Source of the DNA: Phycisphaeraceae bacterium
GTDB lineage: Bacteria; Planctomycetota; Phycisphaerae; Phycisphaerales; Phycisphaeraceae
Direction of reading: 5' to 3'
Assembly (NCBI GenBank): GCA_029260595.1
Contig: JAJDCY010000013.1
Coordinates: forward strand, 1 to 64,000
Length of the DNA: 64,000 bases
Below the pieces are notes generated by a model. It saw only the letters and a list, made by a program, of their open reading frames with translations. It was not told the origin of the DNA and searched no databases. The position numbers and the translations under genes are program-made. Shown piece by piece: positions 10,001-18,901 of this stretch. Within the stretch, counting starts at the first letter, position 1; each line of letters opens with the position of its first letter.

Positions 10001-10938
10001 TATCGGCCGAGCGTGTCTTTGATGTAGATCACCGACTGCGTGTTGTCGACGATCGTCTGAAGCATCTGCTTGCGGTCATCAATCGCGCGGCGCGATCTGT
10101 CGCGCTCGAACACACGGCCGAGTTCGACTCCGATGGACGACATCACCTTGATCAGTTCATCGTCACACGGGCGGGGTGTATCGGCGAAAAACTCAAGCAC
10201 CGCGACAAGCTGGTCGCCCACCACAACCGGGAACGCGCACGCGGCACACAGCCCCGCGCCTGCCGCTTCGGCCCGCAGCGAGAACCCGGGATCGGACGCG
10301 ATGTCCGTCACCCAGACCGGTCCGTCCCCCTCAACAACGCGCCGCGAGAATTCAACGCCGGGTTGCAGCGATTCCGATTCCGAGCAGCGGCTGAACTCGG
10401 CGTACCGGTCCTCATCAGCCAGCCACCACGCGACGGACGACATAGCCGCGGCCTCACTCGCGCCGCCCATGCGATACGCATGCCCCACGGGCCAATCGGC
10501 GTGCTTGCAGACGGCTTCAATTGTCGCGGAGAGCGCGTCGCTGACATCGGTCGCATTGCTGCAAGTGGCTGTGACCTGCTGAAGTAGCCTCAACTGAGCG
10601 TTGCGGCGACGAAGCTGGTCCTCGTTGGCCTGCAGCGCCTGCCTGGATTCGAGCTGCTCCTCGATGATCCGCTTGATCGCTATGACGGCGAGGAACGCCA
10701 GGATGCTGACCACCAAGCCGGGGATCTCGATCAGGTGGACAGACAGATGCTCCCAATCGAAGCAAAACAGACAGAGCGACTCCGCATAGACCACCGTCAG
10801 GATCTGACGGGTGGCCAGTATCGCCAGCATGCCCGATAGCAGACCAACTCGAGCGTCACGCAGCCGGCGCAAGATCGCCACCGACCACGCCAATGCGAAC
10901 ACCCGAATCACGATCGACAACAGGAGGATCATCCCCAT
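7081..10938 (-). CDS. Multi-PAS hybrid sensor histidine kinase with C-terminal receiver
   Basis: 1285 residues. Order of parts: two or three N-terminal membrane helices (residues 1-95); a GAF-like domain (about 110-270); five PAS domains beginning near residues 290, 440, 550, 665 and 785; HisKA with the phospho-acceptor His927 in AGIAHDLNNVLAAVFGYV; an HATPase_c domain (VEDNGLGMSD, TGLGLAVAHGI); and a receiver (about 1165-1280) with Asp1216 in LAVLDLDMPKKSG and the LRKPF lysine. This is a typical integrating sensor in which the phosphate may return to the internal receiver; no output regulator is next to it, so its targets are unknown. The HDLNN type H-box is the form common in hybrid kinases. 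The gene precedes mnmA by 97 bp. Its ATG lies six bases after TGCTAAAAT, with no Shine-Dalgarno. Confidence 0.92.
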   Translation of the reverse strand: MGMILLLSIVIRVFALAWSVAILRRLRDARVGLLSGMLAILATRQILTVVYAESLCLFCFDWEHLSVHLIEIPGLVVSILAFLAVIAIKRIIEEQLESRQALQANEDQLRRRNAQLRLLQQVTATCSNATDVSDALSATIEAVCKHADWPVGHAYRMGGASEAAAMSSVAWWLADEDRYAEFSRCSESESLQPGVEFSRRVVEGDGPVWVTDIASDPGFSLRAEAAGAGLCAACAFPVVVGDQLVAVLEFFADTPRPCDDELIKVMSSIGVELGRVFERDRSRRAIDDRKQMLQTIVDNTQSVIYIKDTLGRYLLANHRFEQLFSIPRGKVIGRTDHEIFSADLADAFTENDREVIRRREPVEFEEVAVHAEDGERHSYLSNKFPFIGVDDEVRGICGISMDISQRIKDQNAREEALDKERRARSDAEAARRETVDILEQVGEAFVALDNEWNYRFVNEKAGKILGRRPEDLIGKHIWTEFPEGVGQPFHEAYRRAVAEQKNIYLEEYYAPMDRWFENRIYPSKDGLSIFFHDITDRKRNDERLRFTQFLIDHAGDAVFTVSDDGHFVDVNETACSRLGYSRDELLGMGVWDINVEYPREAWDGLWEEIRTTGGASVVSKHRTKDGRAFPVELVIRYFVYEGMERCCAFARDISVRAQAEENLDRFFTLSLELMCLATADGYFKRVNPQFGRTLGYSDEELLAKPFLEFVDPEDREATLEAMDALRSGNAVKQFANRYVCKDGSRRWLEWNSMPAQGGPFYYAVARDVTARKQAEMALKDTEERFSLFMKYLPGFAYMKDTDHRVVFVNEYFQKAFGRPLDQWVGHTAHETLPAEAARAIFDTDDRVMKNSGPVEVIEQIHHGGRTHHYLTHKFPIFREGRPHLLGGVSVDITDRVLAEEQKVRLEQELRQSQKLDAVGTLAAGIAHDLNNVLAAVFGYVAGAKENLDDRNAVRESLEMIERVAGQGRSVTRALLTFAHKAPLDRTDVELSELVRQAVMMLRRLLPASIEIVENYPDAEKVWVRSDGGLIQQVLVNLFVNARDAFEDDTGRISVTVQADSAPEVDDTGGIGTAVIVVEDNGLGMSDQTLPRVFEPFFTTKSRGAGTGLGLAVAHGIITDHGGSIDAASTEGEGTCITIRLPRTPPPGTPDPAQISETPTDAASRLILLAEDNEFVRPLMIGALESAGYRVAAANDGAEAMERYRSCQDQIALAVLDLDMPKKSGLTCITEIHESGQTLPIVLVTGNVTPDMDEAAHTSVVTLRKPFQMDELIGLVNRLVADESGG

Positions 10939-10944
10939 GGGGCC

Positions 10945-10953
10945 ATTTTAGCA
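10945..10953 (-). promoter_or_regulatory. Extended -10 promoter directly upstream of the hybrid kinase gene
   Basis: Minus strand reads TGC-TAAAAT-GGCCCC-ATG. The hexamer matches five of six consensus bases with a TGn extension and ends exactly six bases before the start codon, pointing to a leaderless mRNA. No ribosome binding site is present. Confidence 0.5.
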
Positions 10954-11094
10954 CGATCGGAGATCCCTCCCGCACGATGGCGTGGGAGCCACCTCGCTGG
11001 ATCCGGCAACACCTGGACTGAGCCGAAACATGCCGCCCCTTGCAGTGCCAAGCTTCCATTATCAGTGCCGATATCGCCGCTGCACACCCGCGGC

Positions 11095-11100
11095 TATAAT
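11095..11100 (+). promoter_or_regulatory. -10 element TATAAT of the zinc metallopeptidase gene
   Basis: A perfect TATAAT lies 34 bp before the ATG at 11134; a transcript starting near 11107 would carry the CGAGG ribosome binding site at about 11118. No good -35 is seen at 16-18 bp. Confidence 0.5.
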
Positions 11101-11133
11101 GCGGTGCTGGCAACACACGAGGTTTGACAAGCG

Positions 11134-12243
11134 ATGCGTACATTTAGTTGCTCGTGTGGTGAGACACTTTTCTTTGATAACACCCGCTGCGAATCATGCG
11201 GGAGCGAAGCCGGGTTCTGCCCCGTCTGCCACCTGCTGGTCGCCCTCCGCGGCACGGCCGCTGACGGATACCGATGCGGCAATCCGCATTGCGGCACGGC
11301 CCTGGCCAAGTGTCACAACTATCAGGTCCAGCAGGTGTGCAACTTCTGCATCCCCGTGGCCCCGGCCGGCCGCGTCACCGAGATGTTCTGCGGCTGCTGC
11401 CGCTACAACACGACCATCCCCGATCTGACCAAGCAGGGCAACCGCGAGAAGTGGCGTCGCCTCGAAGCGGCCAAGCGTCGGATGTTCTACCAGCTCGACC
11501 TGCTCGGCCTGCCGCGAGGCAAAGCCGTGGACGGGTTCAATCCACCCCTGTCGTTTGAGTTCAAGGAAGACTTCACATCGGCCGGGTCGCCCGAATTCAC
11601 AGGGATCCTCAGCGACACCGAGGTGGTGATGACCGGCCACCTCAACGGCAAGATCACGATCAATACGCGCGAGGCCGACCCGATCGAGCGCGAGCGGCTG
11701 CGCGTCCAGTTTGGCGAGGCGCACCGCTCATTGATCGGCCACTTCCGCCACGAGATGGGCCACTACTACTGGGCACTGCTCGTCCGCGGCAAATGTGAAG
11801 ACGCATTCAAATCAGCCTTCGGTGACCACAACAACCCACTCTACTCCGATGCGCTGCAACAGTACTACCAGCAGGGACCGCCCGCCGACTGGGCGCAGCG
11901 TTATGCGAGCGCCTACGCCTCAATGCACCCCTGGGAGGACTTCGCCGAGACTTTCGCCGCCTACCTCGAGATGGTCGGCGCACTCGATACGTCGGCCCAC
12001 ACCGGGCTCGGCGCGTCGTGGATCCCGCAGGTCTCACCGAATACGGGGTTTGATGACATGATCTCGGCTTACGCGAAGCTGGGCACCGCGATGAACGAGA
12101 TGAACAGGACGATGGGGTTAAAGGACCTGCTCGCGCGCCCGCTGGTTGCCCCGGTGATCGACAAGATGCGATTTGTACACCAACTCGTCCACGATGCACG
12201 AGACGGCCGCGTCCACAGCGGCATCGGTCGGCCGGTGATATGA
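11134..12243 (+). CDS. Zinc-ribbon / putative zinc-binding metallopeptidase
   Basis: 369 residues. The N-terminal 95 residues carry a series of zinc-ribbon Cys pairs (CSCGETLFF, CESCG, CPVC, CGNPHCG, CNFC, CGCCRYNT). The remainder matches the Peptidase_Mx type of putative zinc-binding peptidases: an HExxH-like active site in IGHFRHEMGHYYW, followed by an acidic YSDALQQYYQQGPPADW stretch and HPWEDFAETFAAYLEM, whose Glu is a likely third zinc ligand. No signal peptide is seen, so it is cytoplasmic. In other genomes this family is often found beside alpha-E and circularly permuted ATP-grasp genes; here it converges on exactly that pair (stop codons 51 bp apart). Substrate unknown; it may process a peptide made or modified by its neighbours. 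Confidence 0.85.
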   Translation: MRTFSCSCGETLFFDNTRCESCGSEAGFCPVCHLLVALRGTAADGYRCGNPHCGTALAKCHNYQVQQVCNFCIPVAPAGRVTEMFCGCCRYNTTIPDLTKQGNREKWRRLEAAKRRMFYQLDLLGLPRGKAVDGFNPPLSFEFKEDFTSAGSPEFTGILSDTEVVMTGHLNGKITINTREADPIERERLRVQFGEAHRSLIGHFRHEMGHYYWALLVRGKCEDAFKSAFGDHNNPLYSDALQQYYQQGPPADWAQRYASAYASMHPWEDFAETFAAYLEMVGALDTSAHTGLGASWIPQVSPNTGFDDMISAYAKLGTAMNEMNRTMGLKDLLARPLVAPVIDKMRFVHQLVHDARDGRVHSGIGRPVI

Positions 12244-12294
12244 TTCTGATCGAGGTGGTCTAAGCCAACCTAAACTCGCTGGATTGACCTCATC

Positions 12295-13281
12295 TCAGGC
12301 GAAAATTGATTTGAGATCGCCCGGCAAGCCGGACATCGGTGTCACCGCGAAGAACGTGTCAAAGATCGCGTCATCAAAATCATTCAGCTCGATCTGGAAC
12401 TGATCGAGATACCCGTGCAGCCCCGCGTCGAGCGTCTCCTGGATCTCGGCGTAATCCAGATCGGCCCGCAGCCGCCCGACGCGCTGCTCTGCGAGATTAG
12501 TGAATGTCGCCGGCGGTGTCCCGGTGATCGCGTGCAGCGATTCCTCGGCTTTGATCACACAGTAATGGAGCGACCTGGGGAACTGCCGGTCAAGGATCAG
12601 GAACTCAGCCACGTGCTTGGGCGTGATCTGGTGGAACCGCTTGCGGTACATCTCGAACGCGCTCAACGACCGCAGCAGCGCCGCCCACTGCAAGCTGTCG
12701 TACGGTGAACCGACATAATCCACCCGCGGCAACAACACAAAGTATTTCACATCGATCATCCGCGACGTCTTGTCCGCCCGCTCGATCAACCGCCCCATAC
12801 GCCCGAAGTGCCACCCCTCGTTATGGGTCATCGTCGTATCAGTCAAACCGATGAACAGGTGACACGCCTTCTTCAGGTGGCTAAAAAACGCGGCCGGGTC
12901 GTCGTCGATGCGGTCGCTCGCCTGCGAGTCCTTCACCATCAGGTACGAGCGATTGATCTGCTCCCACATCTCGGAAGAGATCGCCTCGCGCACGGACCGC
13001 GCGTTCTCCCGCGCCGACCAAAGGCACGACAAGATCGAGTTCGGGTTGTCGCGGTCAAAGGTCAGGAACCGGATCACGTTCGCCTCGGTCGCTGCCGCGT
13101 GCCGCTCCTCGAACCGCTCATGGTCCCCGGTTGCCTCAACCAACGACTCCCACTGGTTGCTGACCTGATCCGGCAGATCCAGAACCAGGTGGCGCACAAC
13201 ATCGACAAACCGCGCGATGTTTTCCGCCCGCTCGATGTAGCGGCTCATCCAGTAGATCGAATTGGCGACGCGGCTGAGCAT
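12295..13281 (-). CDS. Alpha-E domain protein (DUF403)
   Basis: 328 residues spanning a whole alpha-E domain (PF04168). The family hallmark starts the protein, MLSRVANSIYWMSRYIERAE, followed by NARSVREAISSEMWEQIN and the later HKxDKTSRMIDVKY-like RADKTSRMIDVKYF. It is an all-helical protein without a known reaction, which in many bacteria is encoded with a circularly permuted ATP-grasp enzyme and is thought to take part in making or attaching a peptide. It begins 11 bp after the stop of that ATP-grasp gene, so the two are one transcription unit. Confidence 0.9.
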   Translation of the reverse strand: MLSRVANSIYWMSRYIERAENIARFVDVVRHLVLDLPDQVSNQWESLVEATGDHERFEERHAAATEANVIRFLTFDRDNPNSILSCLWSARENARSVREAISSEMWEQINRSYLMVKDSQASDRIDDDPAAFFSHLKKACHLFIGLTDTTMTHNEGWHFGRMGRLIERADKTSRMIDVKYFVLLPRVDYVGSPYDSLQWAALLRSLSAFEMYRKRFHQITPKHVAEFLILDRQFPRSLHYCVIKAEESLHAITGTPPATFTNLAEQRVGRLRADLDYAEIQETLDAGLHGYLDQFQIELNDFDDAIFDTFFAVTPMSGLPGDLKSIFA

Positions 13282-13292
13282 GGGTTTGTTCT

Positions 13293-14771
13293 CTATTGCT
13301 GCTGTGACTGCGATCCCGCTCCCGCGTTAGCCTCGGGTCCATCCGCGATCACCCACGTGTCCTTGCTGCCGCCGCCCTGCGATGAGTTAACCACCAGCGA
13401 CCCCTTACGCAGCGCCACACGAGTCAGCCCGCCGGGCAGGACATGGATTTCCTTCCCGTACAAAATATAAGGCCGAAGGTCGACGTGCCTGCCCTCGAAG
13501 TGATCGCCCACAATCACCGGTGCCCGCGACAGCGACACAACGGGTTGGGCGATGTAGTTGCGCGGCGACGCCTGGATCTGCTCGGCGAATGCATCGCGTT
13601 CCTGTTTCGATGATGCCGGCCCGATCAGCATCCCGTAACCGCCTGATTCATTCGCCGCCTTGACCACTAACTCCTCGAGATGGCCGAGCACGTGCTGACG
13701 GTCCTTATCACGCCAGCACAGATACGTCGGGACATTCGGCAGGATCGCATCCTGATCCAGGTAATACTTGATCATGTCCGGAACGTACGCGTAGACCACT
13801 TTATCGTCCGCGATACCCGTGCCCGGGGCATTGGCCAGCGCGACACGCCCGCTGCGGTACGCCTCCATCAACCCGGGCACACCGAGCACCGAGTCGTGGC
13901 GAAACTCCAACGGGTCCATAAAGTCGTCATCGATTCGCCGGTAGATCACATCCACCCGAGCCAACCCACGGGTGGTACGCATCATCACAAACCCGTCATG
14001 GACAATAAGGTCACTGCCTTCGACCAACTCGACACCCATCTGCTGAGCCAAAAACGAGTGCTCGAAATACGCCGAGTTGTACAGCCCCGGCGTAAGCACC
14101 ACGACAGTCGGGCTAAGAACGCCGTTGGGTGCCAGATGCTCGAGCGTCTGCCCCAACCGGCTGGGATAATCGTTCACCGGCCGCACACGCGACTCGGCGA
14201 AGACCTTCGGGAACGTCCGCTTGAGCAGCTGCCGGTTCTCAAGTACATAACTCACGCCCGACGGGCAGCGCAGGTTGTCTTCCAACACATAGAACTGCCC
14301 GGCTTGATCGCGGACCAGGTCTGTGCCCGTAATATGACACCAGATCCCCTCCGGCGGGTTCAGCCCGATGCACTGCCGGCGGAAGCTGGTCGCCGACTGG
14401 ATCACCTCTTCGGGGATTACCTTGTCTCGCAGAATATTCTGGTCGTGGTAGACGTCGTTTATAAAAAGGTTCAGCGCGAGGATGCGCTGGGTCAGCCCGG
14501 CTTCGATCTGCCGCCAGTCCTGCGGTTCGACGATTCTCGGGATGATGTCGAACGGGAAGATCTTCTCGGCACCCTGGTCATCGCCGTAGACCGCGAACGT
14601 GATCCCCAGATTCATCAACGCCGTCTCGGCGGCCGCCTGACGGCGGAGCAGGTCCCCATCCGGAAGGTTCTCTACGCGATCAGCAAGAATCGACGCGCCC
14701 GGCCTGGGCCGACTGCCAGCCTCGAAAAGCTCATCGAAAAACCCTTCGGTATCGTAGTTTTTGAAGTCCAT
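13293..14771 (-). CDS. Circularly permuted type 2 ATP-grasp protein
   Basis: 492 residues from the ATG at 14771 ([17 protein letters not shown], the usual N-terminus of this family; upstream in-frame codons look non-coding). Motifs of CP_ATPgrasp_2 proteins (PF14403/DUF404-407) include [13 protein letters not shown], the [22 protein letters not shown] region, [53 protein letters not shown] and [18 protein letters not shown]-grasp enzymes form amide or ester bonds through acyl phosphates, here probably a peptide-type product. It is cotranscribed with the alpha-E gene. No Shine-Dalgarno is visible; TGGTACATT lies nine bases before the start. Confidence 0.9.
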   Translation of the reverse strand: MDFKNYDTEGFFDELFEAGSRPRPGASILADRVENLPDGDLLRRQAAAETALMNLGITFAVYGDDQGAEKIFPFDIIPRIVEPQDWRQIEAGLTQRILALNLFINDVYHDQNILRDKVIPEEVIQSATSFRRQCIGLNPPEGIWCHITGTDLVRDQAGQFYVLEDNLRCPSGVSYVLENRQLLKRTFPKVFAESRVRPVNDYPSRLGQTLEHLAPNGVLSPTVVVLTPGLYNSAYFEHSFLAQQMGVELVEGSDLIVHDGFVMMRTTRGLARVDVIYRRIDDDFMDPLEFRHDSVLGVPGLMEAYRSGRVALANAPGTGIADDKVVYAYVPDMIKYYLDQDAILPNVPTYLCWRDKDRQHVLGHLEELVVKAANESGGYGMLIGPASSKQERDAFAEQIQASPRNYIAQPVVSLSRAPVIVGDHFEGRHVDLRPYILYGKEIHVLPGGLTRVALRKGSLVVNSSQGGGSKDTWVIADGPEANAGAGSQSQQQ

Positions 14772-14858
14772 GCCGCGGGCAATGTACCACAACTGCGTAT
14801 CGAAATCCGAAACATACCGCCCACAACACACCTGCCACGTCACCGCTCGTACAAGAAA

Positions 14859-14917
14859 CGGAGAGGGTGAGATTCGAACTCACGGTGACGCATCACGGCA
14901 CCGGTTGTCGAGATCGG
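14859..14917 (-). pseudogene. 3' fragment of a tRNA-Ser gene (CGA-type anticodon loop)
   Basis: On the minus strand this stretch contains the 3' half of a serine tRNA: anticodon loop CTCGACA, variable arm, T-arm GTGAGTTCGAATCTCAC and acceptor end CCTCTCCG. It aligns with the intact tRNA-Ser at 27854-27941 with about eight differences and a 2-nt gap; the similarity stops at the anticodon stem and no D-arm or 5' acceptor strand is found upstream. The T-stem differs from the intact gene at two paired positions (A-T replacing G-C), so base pairing is kept. It therefore descends from a tRNA that was functional rather than from recent decay of the 27.85-kb gene. The rest of 14772-15135 holds nothing else that I recognise. 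Confidence 0.7.
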
Positions 14918-15135
14918 ATCCCCAGGCCCCAAGCATTTGACAACTCAATTGCTGGCGTCAGCCCTGAAAAAAACTTGTGTCCCGCTGGTCACTATTGAAA
15001 CAAACCTCCCCAGGCTTAGCACTCGGAAGGTCCTAGTCTGCCAAGCGGCGTTCTAAGGTTGGAGGGAAAAATGCGCCCCGCCGTCCCAACCCCCAGTCGT
15101 CCGATCGCTTATTGGGAATTCCTACCAACATACCT

Positions 15136-17343
15136 TCAGCTTTCGAGCGCCATGCCCCCAGCGTTATTCACCAGGATCACGCGTGGCAGCCCGCCCATCA
15201 CCCGTTCCGTATTGTTGTAGAATAGGCCGTTATCCGTATCCGCATCGGGCGCATCGAATCCCAGCAGCGCAACCGATGCGGCGCGCGACACCTCATGGAT
15301 GGTTTCCAGCGGATTGTCCGTGACATACGTGGTGATCTCCGCCGCGATGCGCGCGGTATTCGCGAGCTCTTCGAGGTGTCGGCGTACTTCGTCCTGCGCC
15401 GCCTTATTCGGAACGGCTCGGAGCAAGCGGATTGTTCGGTTCCGCCACCCGGGGTTCTTGGTCAGCAGGTGGGCGATCATCAGCATCAACGGCCCGTTGG
15501 ACTGCCCGCGCCACCACACGTCGATCGGCCCGGCGGGCGGCACCCAAAGCTGTTCGTCTTCCCCGACCGAGCGCACCAGCAGGATGCTCCGGTTCAATCC
15601 GCCAATCGTCCGCAACAGCCGGGCGAACTCGGGCCCGCGATCTTCCTGGTTCGGCCAACCCAGCAGCACCGTATTCGGCTCCAGCCCGCCAAGCCCGTGC
15701 GCCTGAACCAAAGACACGATCCCCTCGCGCACAGTCGCGGCGACGACCACAGCCGGGAACGCGATCAGCTCCTCCTCACGGATAAATGCCCGTAGCACAT
15801 CCCGCTGATTCTTGCGCCGATCCATCTGCTTACCGATCTCACCCTCGATCACCTGCCCCAGTGTCTGGATCCCGTGCCCCGCCGTCATCCAATGTCCGTA
15901 GACCGCCAGGTGCCTGCGCGAGTCCCCCGCACCGCTCATCGTCAGCAGCATCGGCCGCCAGTTCTTCGGGTGGTACAACTCATCTTCGAGGATGCTCAGG
16001 TTCCGTCGCGCCCGCTCAAACGCGATCCCGCTCCGCAGGTTCCCCCAGTTTGATTCGATCTCGCGCTGACTGATCAGCCAGTAAAGCCCACCCATCGCCG
16101 CAACGGCCACCCCCGCCCACGCCCACGAGATCACCACCATCACCACCAGACACATCAGCGCCCCGGCCAGCGACACGCTCCAGTGGCAGTACCGAAACCG
16201 CGGACGATAGCTCGGGTTCCGCGTAAACGACTCATAGAATGTCGCCAGGTTCAGTGTCCCGTACGTGATCATGAACGCCATCGTGATCACCGGCGCGATT
16301 GCGTTGAGGTCACCGAGCATTACGCAACACTGTGCGATCAGAAACGTCAGCACCGTCGCGCGCCGCGGCTCACCGCCCGACCCACTCCCAGCCGCGAATG
16401 GACCGAGCACCGGCAGCACCCGGTCGCGCGCGAACGCCTGAAGGATCCGCGGCGAGCCCATCATGCTGCCCATCGCGGAGCTCAACGTCGCCGCAAACAC
16501 CCCCGCCGTGATCAACCACGGCACCAATGCCACGTCCGCCATTACCAGGTTGTCGCTCAGCAGACTCCCACGCGTCCGCACCGACCCGAGCAGCAGCGGC
16601 AACGTCAGATAGATCACCGCCGTAAACGCGATCGCCATCAGCGTCCCGCGCGGGATCGAACGCGAAGGATCCTTCAAGTCGCCCGACATGTTCGCCCCCG
16701 CCATCAACCCGGTGACCGCCGGGAAAAACAGGGCGAACATCGTCACCCACCCCTGGCCCGATTCGTATCCCGTGCTGAGATTCTCTTGTAGTAGCTGCGT
16801 CGACGCCTGTCCGGCTGCCCCGGCATAGAACGACACCAGAGAGGCCAGAAGGACACCCAGGATCACGTACTGAACCTTGATCGCCCAGCCCGCCCCGATA
16901 TAGACGCAGACGAACACGGCAACATTGGTGACCGTCCCAACCGCCACCAGCGAAAAGCCCATCGCCGGAACCGCCGATACGAACGCCTCCGAGAAACCGA
17001 TCACATACATGGCCACCGAGATCGCCTGGGCACCGAAAAACACCAGCCCGATCGTCCCGCCGAACTCGACGCCCAGGCTCCGGCTGATCAGGAAGTACGC
17101 CCCACCGCCCTTGACCCGCGTGTTGGTGGCAATCGCTGATAGTGACAGGGCGGTCAGCAAGGTGATGACCTTCGCCGCCAGCACGATGACGATCGCCTGG
17201 ATCACCCCGGCGTTCCCGACGACCTCCCCGAACCGGAGGAACATGATCACACCGAGGATCGTCAACACGCACGGTGTAAACACCCCCCCGAATGTCCCGA
17301 ACCGGTTCGGTTCGTGTTCCGCAGACTTATCGTCGTTAGGCAT
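15136..17343 (-). CDS. SLC12/cation-chloride-cotransporter-like amino acid permease
   Basis: 735 residues with about twelve membrane helices in the first 430 and a soluble C-terminal region. The start PNRFGTFGGVFTPCVLTILGVIMFLRFGEVVGNAG and the IATNTRVKGGGAYFLISRSLG segment are typical of bacterial relatives of the Na-K-Cl cotransporters within the APC superfamily. FFPAVTGLMAGANMSGDLKDPSRSIPRGT is the second family signature. Substrates of the bacterial members are mostly unknown. The gene follows the succinate-semialdehyde dehydrogenase gene on the same strand by 74 bp, inside a cluster for a polyamine- or amino acid-like compound; so it may import the substrate, though an ion role is possible. 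Confidence 0.85.
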   Translation of the reverse strand: MPNDDKSAEHEPNRFGTFGGVFTPCVLTILGVIMFLRFGEVVGNAGVIQAIVIVLAAKVITLLTALSLSAIATNTRVKGGGAYFLISRSLGVEFGGTIGLVFFGAQAISVAMYVIGFSEAFVSAVPAMGFSLVAVGTVTNVAVFVCVYIGAGWAIKVQYVILGVLLASLVSFYAGAAGQASTQLLQENLSTGYESGQGWVTMFALFFPAVTGLMAGANMSGDLKDPSRSIPRGTLMAIAFTAVIYLTLPLLLGSVRTRGSLLSDNLVMADVALVPWLITAGVFAATLSSAMGSMMGSPRILQAFARDRVLPVLGPFAAGSGSGGEPRRATVLTFLIAQCCVMLGDLNAIAPVITMAFMITYGTLNLATFYESFTRNPSYRPRFRYCHWSVSLAGALMCLVVMVVISWAWAGVAVAAMGGLYWLISQREIESNWGNLRSGIAFERARRNLSILEDELYHPKNWRPMLLTMSGAGDSRRHLAVYGHWMTAGHGIQTLGQVIEGEIGKQMDRRKNQRDVLRAFIREEELIAFPAVVVAATVREGIVSLVQAHGLGGLEPNTVLLGWPNQEDRGPEFARLLRTIGGLNRSILLVRSVGEDEQLWVPPAGPIDVWWRGQSNGPLMLMIAHLLTKNPGWRNRTIRLLRAVPNKAAQDEVRRHLEELANTARIAAEITTYVTDNPLETIHEVSRAASVALLGFDAPDADTDNGLFYNNTERVMGGLPRVILVNNAGGMALES

Positions 17344-17417
17344 TGAGGATCATCTCGGGGACAGGGTCTGCACCAACACAGGAATTTCTGACTGCGGGAA
17401 ACACCCCGGCCATGGGA

Positions 17418-18857
17418 TCAGGCACAAGCAATCGCTTGAGGCTCCGTAAATTCGAAGAGGCCCTCGGTGCCACCTTCGCGTCCGAACCCCGATTGTTTCA
17501 TCCCACCGAACGGGGCTTCGGGCGTTGGCCCGGCACCGGTGTTCAGGCCAACATGCCCGAATTGCAGCATGCCCGCGACCCGCTCGGCCCGTTTGGGATC
17601 CGCGGTGAACACGTACGCGGCCAAGCCGTACTCCGTCCCATTGGATCGTCGGACCGCGTCTTGTTCATCTTCGAATTCGATCACCGGCAACACCGGGCCG
17701 AAGATCTCTTCTCTCGTGCACGGCATCTCGTCGGTGACGCCGCGCAGGACAGTCGGCGGGAAGAAGCATCCGTCGTCGGCCGCGGACCAGGCTTTCCCTG
17801 CGACGCGTGTGGCACCTTGAGTCAACGCGTCGTCAACAAGCGTGGCGACTCTCTGCACCGCACCGCGGTCGATCAGTGGACCGATGTCGACGCCGTCTTC
17901 CATCCCGTTGCCGACCTTCAACCCTGATACCCGGGCAGCCACTTTCTCGATAAACGCAGCCGCAGCACTCCGCTGGATGTAGACACGGTTGGTGCACACG
18001 CAGGTCTGCCCGGCGCCGCGGAACTTGTTCTGGATCAGGTGCTCGGCCGCACGGTCGAGATCCGCATCGTCAAAAACGACAAACGGGGCGTTGCCGCCGA
18101 GTTCGAGGGATAGCTTTTTGACGTGCGGGGCGGTCGCGGCGATCAGTAGCCTGCCCACGCGCGTGGACCCGGTAAAACTGATCGTTCGAACCGCCGGGTG
18201 TTCACACAGCACACGGCCGATCTGGTCAGCGTGCCCCATCACCAGGTTGACCTTGCCCGCCGCAAGCCCGACCTGGTCAAGCAGTGAAAACAGAGCGACC
18301 ATGCTCAACGGGGTTTTCTCCGCGGGTTTGATCACGCTGGGGCAATCCGCGGCCAGCGCGGCGGAGAGCTTCTTAGCGATCATCGCTAGGGGGAAATTCC
18401 AGGGTGTGATCAACCCCACGACGCCGGCTGGCCGGTGGTGGACCGTCCACGTGTGATTCTTGGGTTGCTCCTGTAGGTGCCTGGTCTTGAGCTTTTCAAT
18501 ATGAGTTGCACAATAGCGGTAGAATCCTGCCGCGTATTCGGCTTCGGCTTGAGCCTCTTTCCATGGCTTGCCGTTCTCAAGCGTGATGATGCGCCCCAGC
18601 TCTTTCTTGTGTTCAATGTGCAAGTCGGCGACCTGGTTCAGCCATTGTCTGCGCTGCTCGATCGGCGCAGGTTGGGCCAATGCGGATTGCGCCGACTCGA
18701 CCGCGAGACGGGTTTCGTCGTGACCCATCAGGGGTACCTTGGACAAGGTCTCGCCGGTAGCGGGGTTGATGACCGCGAGTGTCTGGCCCGACTGGGCCTG
18801 AGCCCAGTCGCCATTGATAAATCCTTGAACGTGTTCGAGCAGTGGGGATTCAATCAT
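17418..18857 (-). CDS. gabD: NAD(P)-dependent succinate-semialdehyde dehydrogenase
   Basis: 479 residues, full length for the aldehyde dehydrogenase family. Motifs: TPWNFPLAMIAKKLSAALAA, the glycine motif FTGSTRVGR, the general base Glu in LSLELGGNAPFVVFD, the catalytic Cys286 in GAGQTCVCTNR (with a second Cys two residues later, as in GabD proteins), and EIFGPVLPV near the end. The closest family is GabD/SSADH, which oxidises succinate semialdehyde to succinate, the last step of GABA breakdown. This fits the GABA transaminase gene on the other side of the regulator. A GGGAGAG lies 10 bases before the ATG. The specificity is inferred from sequence and neighbours. Confidence 0.88.
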   Translation of the reverse strand: MIESPLLEHVQGFINGDWAQAQSGQTLAVINPATGETLSKVPLMGHDETRLAVESAQSALAQPAPIEQRRQWLNQVADLHIEHKKELGRIITLENGKPWKEAQAEAEYAAGFYRYCATHIEKLKTRHLQEQPKNHTWTVHHRPAGVVGLITPWNFPLAMIAKKLSAALAADCPSVIKPAEKTPLSMVALFSLLDQVGLAAGKVNLVMGHADQIGRVLCEHPAVRTISFTGSTRVGRLLIAATAPHVKKLSLELGGNAPFVVFDDADLDRAAEHLIQNKFRGAGQTCVCTNRVYIQRSAAAAFIEKVAARVSGLKVGNGMEDGVDIGPLIDRGAVQRVATLVDDALTQGATRVAGKAWSAADDGCFFPPTVLRGVTDEMPCTREEIFGPVLPVIEFEDEQDAVRRSNGTEYGLAAYVFTADPKRAERVAGMLQFGHVGLNTGAGPTPEAPFGGMKQSGFGREGGTEGLFEFTEPQAIACA

Positions 18858-18901
18858 CTATCAGTCTCTCCCAGTCAGGACGCGTGGTCATCGCGTGTTA
18901 A

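Noticed and set aside
16183..17272. Long open frames opposite or in other frames of the permease gene
   Set aside because: They translate to Arg/His/Pro- or Gly-rich strings without family features, while the permease frame shows helices and motifs throughout.
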